A stretch of 43,809 nt of DNA from Woeseiaceae bacterium (GCA_011772865.1 WVYQ01000009.1:216674-260482), one strand, 5' to 3'; shown: positions 1 to 10,392, counted from the first letter of the stretch. Made by a program: numbers and translations. Notes: generated from the sequence alone by a model not told the origin.

Positions 1-137
1 GCGATTTGGGATGATTCCACGACGGATTCCTGGTTAACGCGAAAGCTCTGCGTCTCGGTTGCCGAGCAGCCGAACAGCAATAACGATAGCGCTATCAGGG
101 CTGAGCCCTTGCAAGTCGTGGTTATGGACGTCAACAT
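1..137 (-). CDS. N-terminus of a lipoprotein of unknown function (partial)
   Basis: An open frame on the minus strand starts at an ATG at 137 and runs off the left edge after 45 complete codons. An AAGGA ribosome-binding sequence lies just upstream. The first residues include a hydrophobic stretch (ALIALSLLLFGC) ending in a lipobox (LFGC), followed by SATETQSF, which is typical of a lipid-anchored envelope protein. No domain can be named because only the signal peptide and about 22 mature residues are present. It is divergent from the small exported protein at 252, with about 114 bp of shared upstream DNA. Confidence 0.7.
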   Translation of the reverse strand, partial: MLTSITTTCKGSALIALSLLLFGCSATETQSFRVNQESVVESSQI

Positions 138-251
138 CCTTCGTATCCTTAGGTATTGGCGAATCTACTGGCGTATTCAGTGAAAGGCTGACTGCTTTGG
201 CAGTCTACCGCAACATAGGTTCCTTATTCGACGTCTTTGAGGGGGTAACGC

Positions 252-722
252 ATGGCGCGCAGAATTTTTTTGGTCATTGCAGTGTGCTGGGGGTTTCTCG
301 GCGCCGGACCGGCAACATCACAGAACACGCAGCTCGACCAGGCACGAGCCGAATTGCAGTCAGGCCGCGATCAGATCATTCGCGATGACCTGCAACTGAG
401 CGAGAGTGAGTTGAACGCGTTCTGGCCCGTCTATGAGGAATACGTGGCCGCCCTGGCGCCATTGCGCGATCGCAAGGCTCAGCTGATCACGCAGTTCCTG
501 GAGGCTTATCAAGCCGGAAGTTTCAGTGACGAATTTGCGAACTGGCTGATAGAAGAAAATTTCGCGATCAAGGCCAACTGGATGAAGATTCAACTCGATT
601 TCGTGCCGCGATTTCGCGACGTGCTGTCTGTGCAGCAAGTTGCGCGATTCGTTCAGCTCGAAAACAAGTTAGACGCTGAGGTCGATGCCCAACTGGCTAT
701 TGCTATTCCACTGGTCGAGTAG
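252..722 (+). CDS. Small exported protein of unknown function
   Basis: This gene encodes 156 residues. Residues 1-23 form a signal peptide (basic RR, hydrophobic core, ATSQ cleavage region), so the product is probably periplasmic. The rest is predicted mostly helical and charged, with a repeated pattern of LQLSESELNAFWPVYEEY type. That pattern resembles small exported helical proteins that carry a 'where the partner is' motif of the Spy/CpxP kind, but I see no LTxxQ motif and cannot assign the family. A purine-rich AGGGGG sequence precedes the ATG. A small inverted repeat at 190-205 (GACTGC, 4-nt loop, GCAGTC) lies in the upstream region. PPK2 follows 77 bp downstream on the same strand. Confidence 0.75.
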   Translation: MARRIFLVIAVCWGFLGAGPATSQNTQLDQARAELQSGRDQIIRDDLQLSESELNAFWPVYEEYVAALAPLRDRKAQLITQFLEAYQAGSFSDEFANWLIEENFAIKANWMKIQLDFVPRFRDVLSVQQVARFVQLENKLDAEVDAQLAIAIPLVE

Positions 723-799
723 GCAATACTCCTTATTACGCTGGAGTTTTGATTCATGGAAAATACGGAAAAGTTTCGGGTTATGGCAAGGGGTTATTG

Positions 800-1729
800 A
801 TGACTGACAGTCGATCAAAAGGTGACGCCAGGCTGCGCTCTGTCAAGACACGACAGAGCCCGCGCTCTGGCAAGCAATCGGCCGCACACCTGTTCGGCGA
901 GATGCGCCACAACCCCGAGATGATTCGCGAATTGTTCCGCTCCGGCCAGTACCCGTACAAAAACAAGATTCGTCGCAGCGTTTACGATCATCACAAGGCC
1001 GAGCTCCAGGTCGAGTTGCTCAAGGTCCAGAACTGGGTCAAGCAGACGGGCCAGAAGATCGTCGTCATCTGCGAAGGCCGCGACGCGGCCGGCAAGGGAG
1101 GCACGATCAAGCGTTACATGGAGCACCTGAACCCTCGTGCTGCACGTGTCGTTGCGCTCGAGAAGCCAACAGAAAAAGAGCGCGGCCAGTGGTATTTCCA
1201 GCGCTATGTCAAGCATCTGCCCACGGAGGGCGAAATGGTCTTCTTTGACCGCTCCTGGTACAACCGCGCGGGTGTTGAGCGCGTAATGGGATTCTGTACG
1301 TCGATTGATTACCTGGAATTCATGCGCCAGGTACCGGACCTGGAGAAGATGCTCGTGCGCTCGGGTATCCAGCTGTTCAAATACTGGTTCTCGGTGACGC
1401 ACGAGGAGCAGATGCGAAGATTCGACGCGCGGGAAAGTGACCCACTCAAGCAATGGAAGCTGAGCCCGATCGACGCGATGTCGAGGGACAAGTGGGACGA
1501 GTACACCGAGGCCAAGGAGGCGATGTTCTTTTACACCGACACCGCAGACGCGCCCTGGACGGTCATCAAGGCAGATGACAAGAAACGGGCAAGACTCAAC
1601 TGCATGCAGCACTTCCTGACGCACCTTGACTACCCGGACAAGGACAAGCATGTGGTCCATGCACCGGACCCGCTAATCGTCGGCACTCCGTCACTGGTTA
1701 TTGAAAAAGACCGCCATCTCTGGGGATAA
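800..1729 (+). CDS. ppk2: Polyphosphate kinase 2 (PPK2 family)
   Basis: PPK2 enzymes transfer phosphate between polyphosphate and nucleoside diphosphates (ADP or GDP) in the cytoplasm. The protein has 309 residues, the usual length of a one-domain PPK2. It has a Walker A at about residues 93-101 (GRDAAGKGG), a Walker B-like FFDRSWYNR with Asp150, and the lid segment ALEKPTEKERGQWYFQRY. I chose the ATG at 800 because AAGGGG lies seven bases upstream; an earlier in-frame ATG at 749 has no such site and would add 17 atypical residues. The one-domain form fits class I PPK2, but whether it prefers ADP, GDP or AMP cannot be read from sequence alone. Confidence 0.95.
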   Translation: MTDSRSKGDARLRSVKTRQSPRSGKQSAAHLFGEMRHNPEMIRELFRSGQYPYKNKIRRSVYDHHKAELQVELLKVQNWVKQTGQKIVVICEGRDAAGKGGTIKRYMEHLNPRAARVVALEKPTEKERGQWYFQRYVKHLPTEGEMVFFDRSWYNRAGVERVMGFCTSIDYLEFMRQVPDLEKMLVRSGIQLFKYWFSVTHEEQMRRFDARESDPLKQWKLSPIDAMSRDKWDEYTEAKEAMFFYTDTADAPWTVIKADDKKRARLNCMQHFLTHLDYPDKDKHVVHAPDPLIVGTPSLVIEKDRHLWG

Positions 1730-1737
1730 TCGCCGCC

Positions 1738-1843
<106 letters not shown>

Positions 1844-1869
1844 ACTTTCGAGCTATAGACTGATCTCCC

Positions 1870-3489
1870 ATGAGCTACCTCGTTCTGGCACGCAAATGGC
1901 GGCCGAAAACGTTTGCCGACACCGTCGGGCAGGAGCATGTGCTCCAGGCCCTGGTCAATGCGCTCGAGTCGGGCCGGCTGCATCACGCCTATTTGTTTGC
2001 CGGAACCCGAGGCGTCGGCAAGACCACGATCGCGCGGATTCTGGCGAAAGCGCTGAATTGCGAAAAAGGCGTCTCCGCGGAGCCGTGCGGTGAATGCAGT
2101 AGCTGCGTCGAGATTGATGAAGGACGGTTTGTCGATCTGATCGAAGTGGATGCTGCGTCGAAGACCAAGGTCGACGATACGCGTGATCTGCTCGATAACG
2201 TCCAGTACGCGCCGGCTCGCGGCCGCTACAAGGTCTACCTGATTGACGAAGTTCACATGCTCTCCAAGAGCTCGTTCAATGCGCTGTTGAAGACGCTCGA
2301 AGAGCCGCCGCCACACGTCAAATTCCTGCTGGCAACAACGGATCCGCAAAAACTGCCCGTGACAGTATTGTCGCGCTGCCTGCAGTTCAACCTGACGCGA
2401 CTGACCCCGCGCCTGATTCAGGATCGTCTCGAGATGATCCTGTCGGCCGAGCAGATTGAATTTGATACGGCAGCGGTCTCGCTGATCGCACGGGCCGCCG
2501 ACGGCAGCTTGCGCGATGCGCTGAGCCTGCTTGACCAGGCCATCGCATTCTGCGGCGGCAAGGTCGAGGAAGGGCCGGTCGCGTCAATGCTTGGCACAAT
2601 CGACCGGGACCACGTGGCGAAGCTGATCCGGCTGCTGGCAGATAACGACGCGCCCGGCGTCATCGCGGCGATCCGTGAAATCGACGAGCAATTCCCCGAC
2701 TATGCTCGCCTGCTCGAAGATCTCGCACGCGTTCTGCAGCGAATAGCCGTTTACCAGGTGGTTGGCAACGTTGACGTAGAGGACGAAATCGGCGAAGCCG
2801 AGCTGGCGGAGCTCGCGGGATCGCTTGCGCCGGAAGATGTGCAATTGTTTTACCAGACGGCGCTTATCGGGCGGCGCGATCTGCACCTGGCTCCAGATCC
2901 ACGTAGCGGCGCCGAAATGGCATTGCTGCGTATGCTCGCGTTTCGACCCGCCGAGGCGGGTGCGGTCCCTGCTGCCGGGACGGGGGGAGCCAGTAAGGCG
3001 CAGGAAGCCGCGAGCGACGCCTCGCCCATCAAGGCCGTGCAGGGCAAGGCTTCCGGCTCTGCGGCGACGAGTTGGGATGATCCGGACTGGAAGGCGCTGG
3101 TGCCGCGGTTGGGTCTGAGCGGGGCCGAGCGCCTGCTGGCCGGCAGTTGTGCGTTGCTCAGACGGGAGAACAACACGGTCTTTTTCAATCTCGACCCAGG
3201 GTCGGAGTCATACCTGACCCGGGCGCGCAAGGAATCTATTGCGCGGACGCTATCCGACCATTTCGGTGAGCCGCTGGCCGTTGATATCAGCATTGGCGCG
3301 GCGGCAATCGAGTCTCCGATGCGAGCGGCGTCCCGGGAGGCAGACGAGCGGTTCGCGGCGGAACGCGCGAAACTCGAAGCAGACCCGAATGTGCAGGCGC
3401 TGAAAAGCATGTTCGGCGCCGAGCTGAATACCGAATCCATCCAGTTGAACAGGCCGACAGGCGACGATCAGGTCGGGAGAAAAGAATGA
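1870..3489 (+). CDS. dnaX: DNA polymerase III subunits gamma/tau
   Basis: This is the clamp-loader ATPase of the replicative polymerase. The 539-residue product shows the AAA+ domain: Walker A GTRGVGKT at 45-52, the four-Cys zinc site C64, C73, C76, C79, Walker B LIDEVHM with Asp126-Glu127, sensor 1 ATTD at 155-158, and the SRC box at 168-170. A low-complexity Ala/Gly linker (about 360-400) leads to the C-terminal tau region that contacts polymerase and helicase. I see no slippery A-rich heptamer of the E. coli type, so a separate gamma form is not evident. No Shine-Dalgarno precedes the ATG; a TAGACT hexamer ends 8 nt upstream, so the leader may be very short. It overlaps ybaB by four bases. 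Confidence 0.97.
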   Translation: MSYLVLARKWRPKTFADTVGQEHVLQALVNALESGRLHHAYLFAGTRGVGKTTIARILAKALNCEKGVSAEPCGECSSCVEIDEGRFVDLIEVDAASKTKVDDTRDLLDNVQYAPARGRYKVYLIDEVHMLSKSSFNALLKTLEEPPPHVKFLLATTDPQKLPVTVLSRCLQFNLTRLTPRLIQDRLEMILSAEQIEFDTAAVSLIARAADGSLRDALSLLDQAIAFCGGKVEEGPVASMLGTIDRDHVAKLIRLLADNDAPGVIAAIREIDEQFPDYARLLEDLARVLQRIAVYQVVGNVDVEDEIGEAELAELAGSLAPEDVQLFYQTALIGRRDLHLAPDPRSGAEMALLRMLAFRPAEAGAVPAAGTGGASKAQEAASDASPIKAVQGKASGSAATSWDDPDWKALVPRLGLSGAERLLAGSCALLRRENNTVFFNLDPGSESYLTRARKESIARTLSDHFGEPLAVDISIGAAAIESPMRAASREADERFAAERAKLEADPNVQALKSMFGAELNTESIQLNRPTGDDQVGRKE

Positions 3490-3809
3490 AGGGCGGTATC
3501 GGGCAGCTGATGAAGCAGGCCCAGGAAATGCAGGCCAATATGAAAAAGGCGCAGGCGGAAATGGCCTCGCTGTCGGTGACGGGCGAGTCGGGCGCCGGCG
3601 CCGTCAGAATTACGATGACCTGCCAGCACCAGGTGCAGTCCGTTGAGATCGACGACGCGATGGTGGGCGATGACAAGGAAATGCTCGAGGACCTGATCGT
3701 TGCGGCGTTCAACGATGCGTTGCGCAAAGTGGAAGCCACTGTTCAGGAGAAGTTTGCGGGCATGGCTTCCGGTATGGGGCTGCCGCCCGGGATGAAGCTG
3801 CCTTTCTAG
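3486..3809 (+). CDS. ybaB: YbaB/EbfC nucleoid-associated protein
   Basis: This small (107 aa) DNA-binding protein belongs to the YbaB/EbfC family, which forms dimers that coat DNA. The family start is clear ([19 protein letters not shown]), followed by the central beta sheet and the Gly/Pro/Met-rich C-terminus ([15 protein letters not shown]). GGGAG precedes the ATG, and the ATGA overlap with dnaX indicates translational coupling. recR follows after five bases. The dnaX-ybaB-recR order is conserved in gammaproteobacteria and suggests a role linked to DNA maintenance. Confidence 0.96.
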   Translation: MKGGIGQLMKQAQEMQANMKKAQAEMASLSVTGESGAGAVRITMTCQHQVQSVEIDDAMVGDDKEMLEDLIVAAFNDALRKVEATVQEKFAGMASGMGLPPGMKLPF

Positions 3810-3814
3810 AACTG

Positions 3815-4414
3815 ATGTCCTATTCGCCACTCCTCGTTCGAATGATCGATGCACTGCGCTGCATGCCCGGTGTGGGGCAAAAGAGCGCGCAGCGCATTGC
3901 ATTTCATTTGCTCGAGCGTGACCGGGACGGGGCATCGGCACTTGCTGCCGCTCTGGCCGAAGCGGTCCAGGGAATCGGCCACTGCAAGCGCTGCCGAATG
4001 TTTACGGAGCACGAGCTTTGCTCGATCTGCTCGGCCGGTGGGCGCGACGAATCACAGCTTTGCATTGTGGAATCGCCGGCCGACGTGATGGCGGTCGAGG
4101 ATGCGACGGGATTTCGAGGTCTGTACTTCGTGTTGATGGGGCACCTGTCGCCGCTTGACGGTATCGGGCCAGAGGAGCTCGGACTCAACCTGCTGGAGGA
4201 GCGGCTGTCGGCCGGCGGCATCGACGAGATGATCATTGCCACAAATCCAACCGTCGAGGGCGATGCTACGGCGCATTACCTGGCCGACATGGCGGCGCGG
4301 CACGAAATCCAGGCGTCGCGAATCGCGCATGGCGTTCCATTGGGCGGAGAACTCGAATATGTGGATGGCGGGACGCTGTCTCACGCATTCTACGGCCGGC
4401 GCGTCGTGGACTAG
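3815..4414 (+). CDS. recR: Recombination mediator RecR
   Basis: RecR works with RecO and RecF to load RecA onto gapped DNA. The 199-residue protein has the N-terminal helix-hairpin-helix ([14 protein letters not shown]), the zinc finger C57, C60, C69, C72, and the Toprim domain from about residue 80 with Glu86 (ESPAD) and the [13 protein letters not shown] motif. The C-terminus [12 protein letters not shown] is typical. It starts five bases after the ybaB stop and has no obvious ribosome-binding site, so it probably relies on coupled translation. Confidence 0.97.
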   Translation: MSYSPLLVRMIDALRCMPGVGQKSAQRIAFHLLERDRDGASALAAALAEAVQGIGHCKRCRMFTEHELCSICSAGGRDESQLCIVESPADVMAVEDATGFRGLYFVLMGHLSPLDGIGPEELGLNLLEERLSAGGIDEMIIATNPTVEGDATAHYLADMAARHEIQASRIAHGVPLGGELEYVDGGTLSHAFYGRRVVD

Positions 4415-4423
4415 GAGAACATC

Positions 4424-4774
4424 ATGAGTCAAGAAGATTGCCTGTTCTGCAAGATCCTGGACGGAGAGATTCCGGCCGATATCGTTTTTGAGTCGGATTC
4501 GGCCATCGCGTTTCGCGACATCAATCCACAAGCGCCGACCCACGTACTCGTGATCCCGCGCAGGCACATCGCAACGATCAATGACCTTGAAGCCGGTGAC
4601 CGGGAGCTCGTCGGAGACCTGTATCTTGCGGCGAAACAGATCGCGCACATGGAAGGGATGGCCGATGAGGGCTATCGCGCGGTCATGAACTGCAATGCGG
4701 GGGCAGGGCAGTCCGTATTTCATATCCACCTGCACGTGCTCGGCGGCAGAGGACTGACCTGGCCGCCAGGTTAG
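4424..4774 (+). CDS. hinT: HIT-family purine nucleoside phosphoramidase (HinT-like)
   Basis: The 116-residue protein has the histidine triad FHIHLHVLGG (His100, His102, His104) near the C-terminus and the N-terminal CLFCKILDGEIPA segment of HinT/HIT proteins. Family members hydrolyse AMP-lysine and other purine phosphoramidates in the cytoplasm. The start has AGGAG six bases upstream. It lies nine bases after recR, probably in one transcript. The stop codon overlaps that of the convergent rsgA (4 bp). Confidence 0.92.
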   Translation: MSQEDCLFCKILDGEIPADIVFESDSAIAFRDINPQAPTHVLVIPRRHIATINDLEAGDRELVGDLYLAAKQIAHMEGMADEGYRAVMNCNAGAGQSVFHIHLHVLGGRGLTWPPG

Positions 4775-5670
4775 GTCGGCTGCTCGAGTTTTTCGGTCAG
4801 GTTCAGCAAGCGGCGATACGACTCGTGGCGCCGCGCGCTGATTGCACCGGTTTCGACCGCCGCCTTGACGGCACAGCCCGGCTCGCGAAGATGGCGGCAA
4901 TTGGCGAAGCGGCAGTCGTGGCCCGCTTTTTCGATCTCGCGATATCCGCCTATGACGCTGGCAGCGGATTCCAGCGCCGGTGCAAAGTCGCGAACGCCCG
5001 GTGAATCGATAACGCGCCCTCCGCCCGGCAGCTCGAGCATCACGGAATTCACAGTCGTATGCTTGCCTTCCCCGGACTTGGATGAGACATCCGCGGTTTT
5101 CTGTTGCTCACCACCCATCAGAAAATTGATCATGCTCGATTTGCCGACGCCGGACTGGCCGACGATGATTGCTGTTTGGTTGGCAACAGCGTTCTGAATT
5201 TCGTCCATGCCATCGCCGAGCCTGGCGCTGCACGAAATTGCCTGGTAACCAATCTGCCGGTAGTCATCGAGCGCCGTTGTCGTCGACTGGGAAGTGTCGT
5301 CAATATCGGTTTTATTGAAAACGACGACGGCATCGACTCCGAGGTCTTCGGCGGCCGCGAGATACCGATCGATAATGAACCAGTCGGGGTCCGGAGTGGC
5401 CGCGGCCACGGCGATCAGCATGTCAATATTTGCTGCCAGGACCTCGGTTTGTCCACGGAGGTTGGGTCGGGTCAGCGCGTTATCGCGTTCGAGAACCCGC
5501 GTTATCAGCCAGTCTGACTCATTGGCGATGGGTTCTGCATCGACCCGGTCTCCGCACACCGGCCGAAGACGCTTGCCCTTGATTCGCGCCGTTACTTCTC
5601 CACCATCGGCCAGTCGTAGCCGCATACGTCGGCTGAACGTGGCGATGACCTGTGCCTGGATTGCTGACAT
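4771..5670 (-). CDS. rsgA: Ribosome small-subunit-dependent GTPase A
   Basis: RsgA is a late 30S assembly factor whose GTPase is stimulated by the small subunit. The circularly permuted order is visible: NKTD (G4) at 119-122, then the P-loop GQSGVGKSS at 171-179, then DSPGV (G3) at 222-226. The C-terminal zinc site is Cys253-x4-Cys258-x-His260-x5-Cys266. An OB fold precedes the GTPase domain. Length (299 aa) is normal. The start lacks a Shine-Dalgarno; CATACT (5677-5682) ends 6 nt before the ATG, so the mRNA may be leaderless. It is divergent from orn, its frequent neighbour in gammaproteobacteria. Confidence 0.96.
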   Translation of the reverse strand: MSAIQAQVIATFSRRMRLRLADGGEVTARIKGKRLRPVCGDRVDAEPIANESDWLITRVLERDNALTRPNLRGQTEVLAANIDMLIAVAAATPDPDWFIIDRYLAAAEDLGVDAVVVFNKTDIDDTSQSTTTALDDYRQIGYQAISCSARLGDGMDEIQNAVANQTAIIVGQSGVGKSSMINFLMGGEQQKTADVSSKSGEGKHTTVNSVMLELPGGGRVIDSPGVRDFAPALESAASVIGGYREIEKAGHDCRFANCRHLREPGCAVKAAVETGAISARRHESYRRLLNLTEKLEQPT

Positions 5671-5753
5671 GCTGGGAGTATGCCGTCATGGCGTGAGCCA
5701 TGCACATCAAGGACGGGTAAACTATGGCCTGCGCAACCCTGCAAGGAATCAAC

Positions 5754-6338
5754 ATGACAACGTCGGAGGCCGCTGCTGACCGCGCTGATAACCTGATCTG
5801 GATCGACCTCGAGATGACCGGGCTCGATACCGGAAACGACTCGATCATCGAGATAGCTACCATTGTGACCGACAAGAATCTGAACGAACTTGCCGAAGGG
5901 CCGGTGCTGGCGATCGCACAACCCAGGGAAGTCATGGAAGCGATGGACGAGTGGAATACGCGGCAGCACGGCGAGTCGGGCCTGACGGAGCGTGTCATCG
6001 ACAGCAACGTGACCGCACGGCAGGCCGAGATCACCACACTGGATTTCCTGTCTGGCTGGGTCGATGCCGGTGTATCGCCAATGGCCGGGAACAGCATCTG
6101 TCAGGACCGGCGCTTTCTCGCCAGGGAAATGCCCGAGCTCGAGCGATATTTTCATTACCGCAATCTCGACGTCAGCACCATCAAGATCCTGGCTCAGCAG
6201 TGGGCGCCTGAGGTTGCGGCAGGATTCAGCAAGGAGTCGGATCACCGTGCCCTTGCTGATATCCGCGACTCGATTGCAGAGCTTCGCTGGTACAGGGAAC
6301 ACTTGTTCGATCAGGCCAAACTGATAGCGCCCGTTTGA
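5754..6338 (+). CDS. orn: Oligoribonuclease
   Basis: Orn is a DEDDh 3'-5' exonuclease that degrades two-nucleotide RNAs, including pGpG from cyclic di-GMP turnover. From the ATG at 5754 the protein has 194 residues: the first acidic motif is [10 protein letters not shown] (Asp18, Glu20), and the last is [14 protein letters not shown] with the catalytic His and Asp. I prefer 5754 over the upstream in-frame ATG at 5724 because AAGGA lies just before it and the protein then matches family length. It overlaps the next gene by one base (TGATG). Confidence 0.96.
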   Translation: MTTSEAAADRADNLIWIDLEMTGLDTGNDSIIEIATIVTDKNLNELAEGPVLAIAQPREVMEAMDEWNTRQHGESGLTERVIDSNVTARQAEITTLDFLSGWVDAGVSPMAGNSICQDRRFLAREMPELERYFHYRNLDVSTIKILAQQWAPEVAAGFSKESDHRALADIRDSIAELRWYREHLFDQAKLIAPV

Positions 6339-6943
6339 TGTCCAAGCCATTCGCCGAAGCGGCTGACCGGAACAGCCGTCCGATCGCGGACGTTTTGCGA
6401 TTCGAGTTTGCCGATTGCGATTCGATACTCGAGATCGGGTCAGGCACCGGCCAGCATGCGGTGTACCTGGGGCGGGAATTGCCCCACCTGGTTTGGCAAA
6501 CGAGCGACGTTAATGAAAATCTTGCGGGAATCAGGGCGTGGATAGCTCAAGCGGGTCTGCGCAATGTCCTCGAGCCTCTGGAAGTCGACGTGCGGCTCGT
6601 AACCCGCCCTGATGGCGAATTTGACGGCATCTTCTCGTCCAATACGGCTCACATCATGCACGTCGAAGCCGTGCGGTGCATGTTCGAACTGGCTGGAAGC
6701 GTGCTCCCCGAGAACGGCGTATTTGCGCTCTATGGACCCGTGCGCCGGCGCGGCGGCTACAATACCGAGAGCAATGCGGTGTTTGATGAGTCGCTGAGGC
6801 GGCGGGACCCGGGCATGGGACTTCGCGATCTTGAATGGCTTGATGAACTCGCGGCCACGCACGGGCTGCATCGCACACGGCTCTATGCGATGCCCGCCAA
6901 TAATCATGTCGCAGTGTGGGTAAAGGCAGGAGACACTCAATGA
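6338..6943 (+). CDS. DUF938 SAM-dependent methyltransferase-like protein
   Basis: The 201-residue protein has a class I methyltransferase fold: motif I ILEIGSGTGQHA near residues 30-41 binds S-adenosylmethionine, followed by WQTSDVNENL and the DUF938-typical start (FAEAADRNSRPIADVL). Its substrate is not known for this family. The ATG shares one base with the orn stop, indicating coupling, although a TTG three bases earlier is also possible. The following gene overlaps it by four bases, so orn, this gene and the GFA-family gene form one operon. Confidence 0.9.
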   Translation: MSKPFAEAADRNSRPIADVLRFEFADCDSILEIGSGTGQHAVYLGRELPHLVWQTSDVNENLAGIRAWIAQAGLRNVLEPLEVDVRLVTRPDGEFDGIFSSNTAHIMHVEAVRCMFELAGSVLPENGVFALYGPVRRRGGYNTESNAVFDESLRRRDPGMGLRDLEWLDELAATHGLHRTRLYAMPANNHVAVWVKAGDTQ

Positions 6944-7323
6944 CGACTCATTTTGGCGGCTGCCACTGCGGCCGCGTACGATTCGAGATAAGCGCGCCGG
7001 CCGACATCAAGGTAACCCGCTGCAATTGCAGCGTCTGCCGCATGACCGGCCATCTGCACCTGATTGTTCCGAAATCGGATTTCCGACTGACCTCCGGGCA
7101 GGACGACCTGGAGACCTACACGTTCAATACGGGTGCTGCGCAGCATTATTTCTGCCGCCATTGCGGGATCAAGTCATTTTACGTGCCGCGATCGCACCCG
7201 GACGGAATCAGCGTGAATGCACGTTGTCTCGACCCGGGATCCGTTGAGTCTCAAGAGATCAGCGACTTTGACGGCGCCAACTGGGAGCAGAATGTTCATA
7301 AACTGTCCCCGATAAGCGACTGA
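6940..7323 (+). CDS. GFA (DUF636) family zinc-binding protein
   Basis: The 127-residue protein shows the Cys-rich zinc sites of the GFA/CENP-V family: GGCHCGRVRF at 7-16, CNCSVCRMTG near 28-37, and FCRHCGIKSFY in the middle. Some members act on S-hydroxymethylglutathione in formaldehyde handling, but most have unknown activity, so only the family can be stated. The ATG at 6940 overlaps the upstream TGA (ATGA), with AGGAGA nearby. Confidence 0.9.
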   Translation: MTTHFGGCHCGRVRFEISAPADIKVTRCNCSVCRMTGHLHLIVPKSDFRLTSGQDDLETYTFNTGAAQHYFCRHCGIKSFYVPRSHPDGISVNARCLDPGSVESQEISDFDGANWEQNVHKLSPISD

Positions 7324-7339
7324 TTTAAAAGATTTTAGC

Positions 7340-7348
7340 TGCTACACT
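7340..7348 (+). promoter_or_regulatory. Extended -10 promoter, predicted leaderless start for the SH3-domain gene
   Basis: TGC-TACACT is an extended -10 element. Its last base is at 7348, and six bases (ATCGCC) separate it from the ATG at 7355, so transcription would begin at the A of the start codon. No Shine-Dalgarno sequence is present and no good -35 is seen, which an extended -10 can tolerate. Confidence 0.5.
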
Positions 7349-7354
7349 ATCGCC

Positions 7355-8032
7355 ATGAAACCGATAAACCGCATCTTCTTCGCAGCAACGCTGATGATAT
7401 TGCCTGTCGCGCAGCTTGCGGCACAGCAGGCCTGGGTCAGTGATCAGTTCGAGGTTACGTTACGCACGGGACCGAGCATAAACAACGCCATCGAGCGAAT
7501 GTTGCCGAGCGGCACGGCGCTCGAAATTCTGGAGCGTGATGATGAGGCCGGTTATGCCCGGGTCCGGACCGCGGCCGGAACCGAGGGTTGGGTTCTCACC
7601 CGTTATTTGATGGATGAGCCGAGCGCCCGGGAACAGCTGGCGTCTCTGACGAGAAGGCTGACCAGCGCCAATGCAGAGGGCAGCTCCCTGTCGTCACAAC
7701 TCAATGCCGTTTCCGGTGAATACGATGCGGCCAAGCGGCAAATAGCCTCGCTCGAGAACGAAAAGGGCAGGCTCGAGGACGAGCTTGCCGAAATCAAACG
7801 TACCGCAGCCAATGTCCTCGCGATCAACAATCAGAACAAAGAGCTACGTGATCAACTGGCAAATGCGGAAATCCAGGCGGCAACGCTCGAGCAACAGAAT
7901 CGCGAACTCACCAGCCAGACGACTCGCTACTGGTTCATGACCGGCGCGCTCGTCCTGTTCGTCGGAATGATCCTGGGAATCTGGTTGCCGAGAATTCGCT
8001 GGCAACGGCGATCGCGGTACGACCGCTTCTAG
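7355..8032 (+). CDS. SH3-domain, coiled-coil membrane protein (TIGR04211 family)
   Basis: The 225-residue protein has a signal peptide (1-23), a bacterial SH3 domain (about 26-88, with [13 protein letters not shown] and GWVLTRYL), a coiled coil (about 92-185), one membrane helix (about 192-213) and a short basic tail. This is the layout of the TIGR04211 family (E. coli YgiM). The SH3 domain would sit in the periplasm, where such domains often bind peptidoglycan, with the C-terminus anchored in the inner membrane. Its exact role is unknown. Its stop codon overlaps that of the convergent ppsA within a CTAG. The mRNA is probably leaderless. Confidence 0.9.
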   Translation: MKPINRIFFAATLMILPVAQLAAQQAWVSDQFEVTLRTGPSINNAIERMLPSGTALEILERDDEAGYARVRTAAGTEGWVLTRYLMDEPSAREQLASLTRRLTSANAEGSSLSSQLNAVSGEYDAAKRQIASLENEKGRLEDELAEIKRTAANVLAINNQNKELRDQLANAEIQAATLEQQNRELTSQTTRYWFMTGALVLFVGMILGIWLPRIRWQRRSRYDRF

Positions 8033-10392
8033 ACAGACTCGCCGGCCAGAGACAGCCAGGTTTCCACAACGCTGTCCGGGTTCAGGGACATACTCTCGAT
8101 GCCCTGGTCGAGCAACCACTGGGCAAGGTCCGGATGATCCGACGGACCCTGTCCGCAGATACCGACGTATTTCCCGTGTTTCTTGCACGCCGTGATGGTC
8201 ATCGCCAAAAGCGCCTTGACCGCATCGTCGCGTTCGTCGAAGTCATCGGCAACCAGGGCCGAATCACGATCGAGTCCCAATGTCAGTTGCGTCATGTCAT
8301 TGGAGCCAATTGACATGCCATCAAACAATTCGAGGTATTGATCGGCAAGTAGCGCGTTCGTTGGCAACTCGGACATCATGATGATTTTCAGATCGTCCTT
8401 GCCCCGCTCGAGTCCGTTTTCCGCCATTAAATCGATGACGGCACGGGCTTGCGCTACCGTTCGGACAAACGGAATCATCACCTGGACATTGCGCAGTCCC
8501 ATGTCGTTACGAACCTTGCGAATGGCGGTGCACTCGAGCTCGAAACACGGGCGGAATTTTTCGGCGACATATCGGCCCGCACCACGAAACCCGATCATCG
8601 GGTTTTCCTCATCCGGCTCGTACTGCTCGCCGCCGATCAGGTTGGCATATTCGTTGGATTTGAAGTCCGACATACGGACGATGACGGGTTCCGGATCAAA
8701 TGCGGCTGCGATCGAACCGACCCCTTCCGCCAGCTTGTCGATAAAAAACTGGACAGGGTCGCTATAGCCTGCCATTTGCTCGTCGATTGCCGCTTTCGTG
8801 TCGTTGTCGAGAGCGTCGTACTCGAGCAGTGCCTGTGGATGAACGCCAATCATCCGGTTGATAATGAACTCGAGCCTGGCGAGGCCTACGCCGCAGTTGG
8901 GAATATTGGCAAAGTCGAACGCGCGATCCGGATTGCCGACGTTCATCATGAGCTTGACGGGTATATCGGGCAGAGAATCGAGTTCGATCAGTTTCTCGTC
9001 ATAGTCGAGTTTGCCTTCGTAGACATATCCCTCATCGCCTTCGGCGCAACTGACCGTAACCGGCTCACTGTCGGGAATCTTTTCGGTTGCGTCACCGCAA
9101 CCGACTACTGCAGGTATACCGAGTTCGCGCGCGATAATGGCCGCATGGCACGTGCGGCCACCACGATTCGTCACAATCGCAGCAGCGCGTTTCATGACGG
9201 GTTCCCAGTCCGGGTCGGTCATATCGGAGACGAGGACGTCGCCGGGCTGGATGCGGCTCATCTCGCTAACGTCATTGATGACTTTCGCCGTGCCCACGCC
9301 AATCTTGTGTCCGATACTTCGTCCCCGGCTGATGATGTCCGAACGGCTCTTCAGCGTGAACCGTTCGATGGTCCGGCCGCTGCGGCTCTGCACTGTCTCG
9401 GGTCGAGCCTGCAGCATATACAGCTTGCCGTCAGTGCCATCCTTACCCCACTCGATATCCATCGGGCGGTCGTAGTGCTTCTCGATGGTAACGGCCATTC
9501 GCGCAAGTTCGATGACATCGTCATCGCTGATGCAGAACCTGTGGCTGTCTGCCTCATCAACGTCGACCGTGCACACGGTCTTGCCGGGCGTCGGATCGTC
9601 ACTGTAGACCATCTTGATCGCTTTGCTGCCGATGTTCTTGCGCAGGATCGGGTGGTGTCCGTTCTCGAGCGCCGGTTTGTAGACGTAGAACTCGTCCGGA
9701 TTAACAGCACCTTGTACGACGGTCTCGCCAAGTCCGTATGACGCGGTAATGAAGACCGCGTTGCGAAATCCGGTTTCCGTATCGAGTGTAAAGACAACCC
9801 CGGAAGCTCCCATGTCGCTTCGAACCATGGTCTGCACGCCCGCGGACAGCGCCACGTGCTTGTGATCGAAACCCTGATGCTCGCGATAGGCGATCGCACG
9901 GTCGTTGTAAAGAGACGCAAACACCTGATGCAGTGCATCGACCAGGTTATCAATGCCACGTACATTGAGAAATGTCTCCTGCTGTCCGGCGAACGAGGCG
10001 TCGGGCAGGTCCTCTGCCGTGGCGGATGACCGCACGGCGACAGCGATATCCTTGCCGCCAGACATTTCTTCCCACGCGGATTCGATCTCTCTGCTGAGTC
10101 GCTCCGGCAGGGGCGTGTCCAGAATCCATTGACGAATGTCCCGGCCGGCAGCGGTCAGCGCATCGATATCGTCGACATCCAGCGCATCGAGGACTGAAGA
10201 AATTCGCTGGTCGAGACCATCGGTGGCCAGGAAGTCCCGGTACGCCTCGGATGTCGTGGCGAACCCGCCCGGAACGGTTACCCCGAGATCGCTCAGGTTG
10301 GAGATCATCTCGCCGAGGGAAGCATTTTTGCCCCCGACAATTTCAACATCATTCATCCCAAGCTCAGCGAGCTTGACGATATATGGCTCCAA
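8029..10392 (-). CDS. ppsA: Phosphoenolpyruvate synthase
   Basis: PpsA converts pyruvate, ATP and water to PEP, AMP and phosphate in gluconeogenesis. At 787 residues it is full length. The N-terminal ATP-binding domain has the [10 protein letters not shown] start and [20 protein letters not shown]; the swivelling domain has [14 protein letters not shown] with the phospho-His at 416 and Thr414, the site modified by PpsR. The C-terminal TIM barrel has GSNDMTQL and the Cys of [10 protein letters not shown]. The start is a TTG at 10392, preceded by AAGGGAG on the minus strand. It is divergent from ppsR, with 59 bp between the starts. Confidence 0.97.
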   Translation of the reverse strand: MEPYIVKLAELGMNDVEIVGGKNASLGEMISNLSDLGVTVPGGFATTSEAYRDFLATDGLDQRISSVLDALDVDDIDALTAAGRDIRQWILDTPLPERLSREIESAWEEMSGGKDIAVAVRSSATAEDLPDASFAGQQETFLNVRGIDNLVDALHQVFASLYNDRAIAYREHQGFDHKHVALSAGVQTMVRSDMGASGVVFTLDTETGFRNAVFITASYGLGETVVQGAVNPDEFYVYKPALENGHHPILRKNIGSKAIKMVYSDDPTPGKTVCTVDVDEADSHRFCISDDDVIELARMAVTIEKHYDRPMDIEWGKDGTDGKLYMLQARPETVQSRSGRTIERFTLKSRSDIISRGRSIGHKIGVGTAKVINDVSEMSRIQPGDVLVSDMTDPDWEPVMKRAAAIVTNRGGRTCHAAIIARELGIPAVVGCGDATEKIPDSEPVTVSCAEGDEGYVYEGKLDYDEKLIELDSLPDIPVKLMMNVGNPDRAFDFANIPNCGVGLARLEFIINRMIGVHPQALLEYDALDNDTKAAIDEQMAGYSDPVQFFIDKLAEGVGSIAAAFDPEPVIVRMSDFKSNEYANLIGGEQYEPDEENPMIGFRGAGRYVAEKFRPCFELECTAIRKVRNDMGLRNVQVMIPFVRTVAQARAVIDLMAENGLERGKDDLKIIMMSELPTNALLADQYLELFDGMSIGSNDMTQLTLGLDRDSALVADDFDERDDAVKALLAMTITACKKHGKYVGICGQGPSDHPDLAQWLLDQGIESMSLNPDSVVETWLSLAGESV

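Noticed and set aside
59-388. Plus-strand open frame over the left-edge region
   Set aside because: It overlaps a well-supported lipoprotein start on the minus strand and the exported protein gene at 252; its sequence has no protein-like pattern.
815-1660. Long minus-strand open frame opposite ppk2
   Set aside because: Third-position GC bias makes long antisense frames common here; the ppk2 motifs settle the coding strand.
8449-9741. 430-codon plus-strand frame opposite ppsA
   Set aside because: Shadow of ppsA, whose catalytic motifs are intact; no start signal or domain in the shadow.
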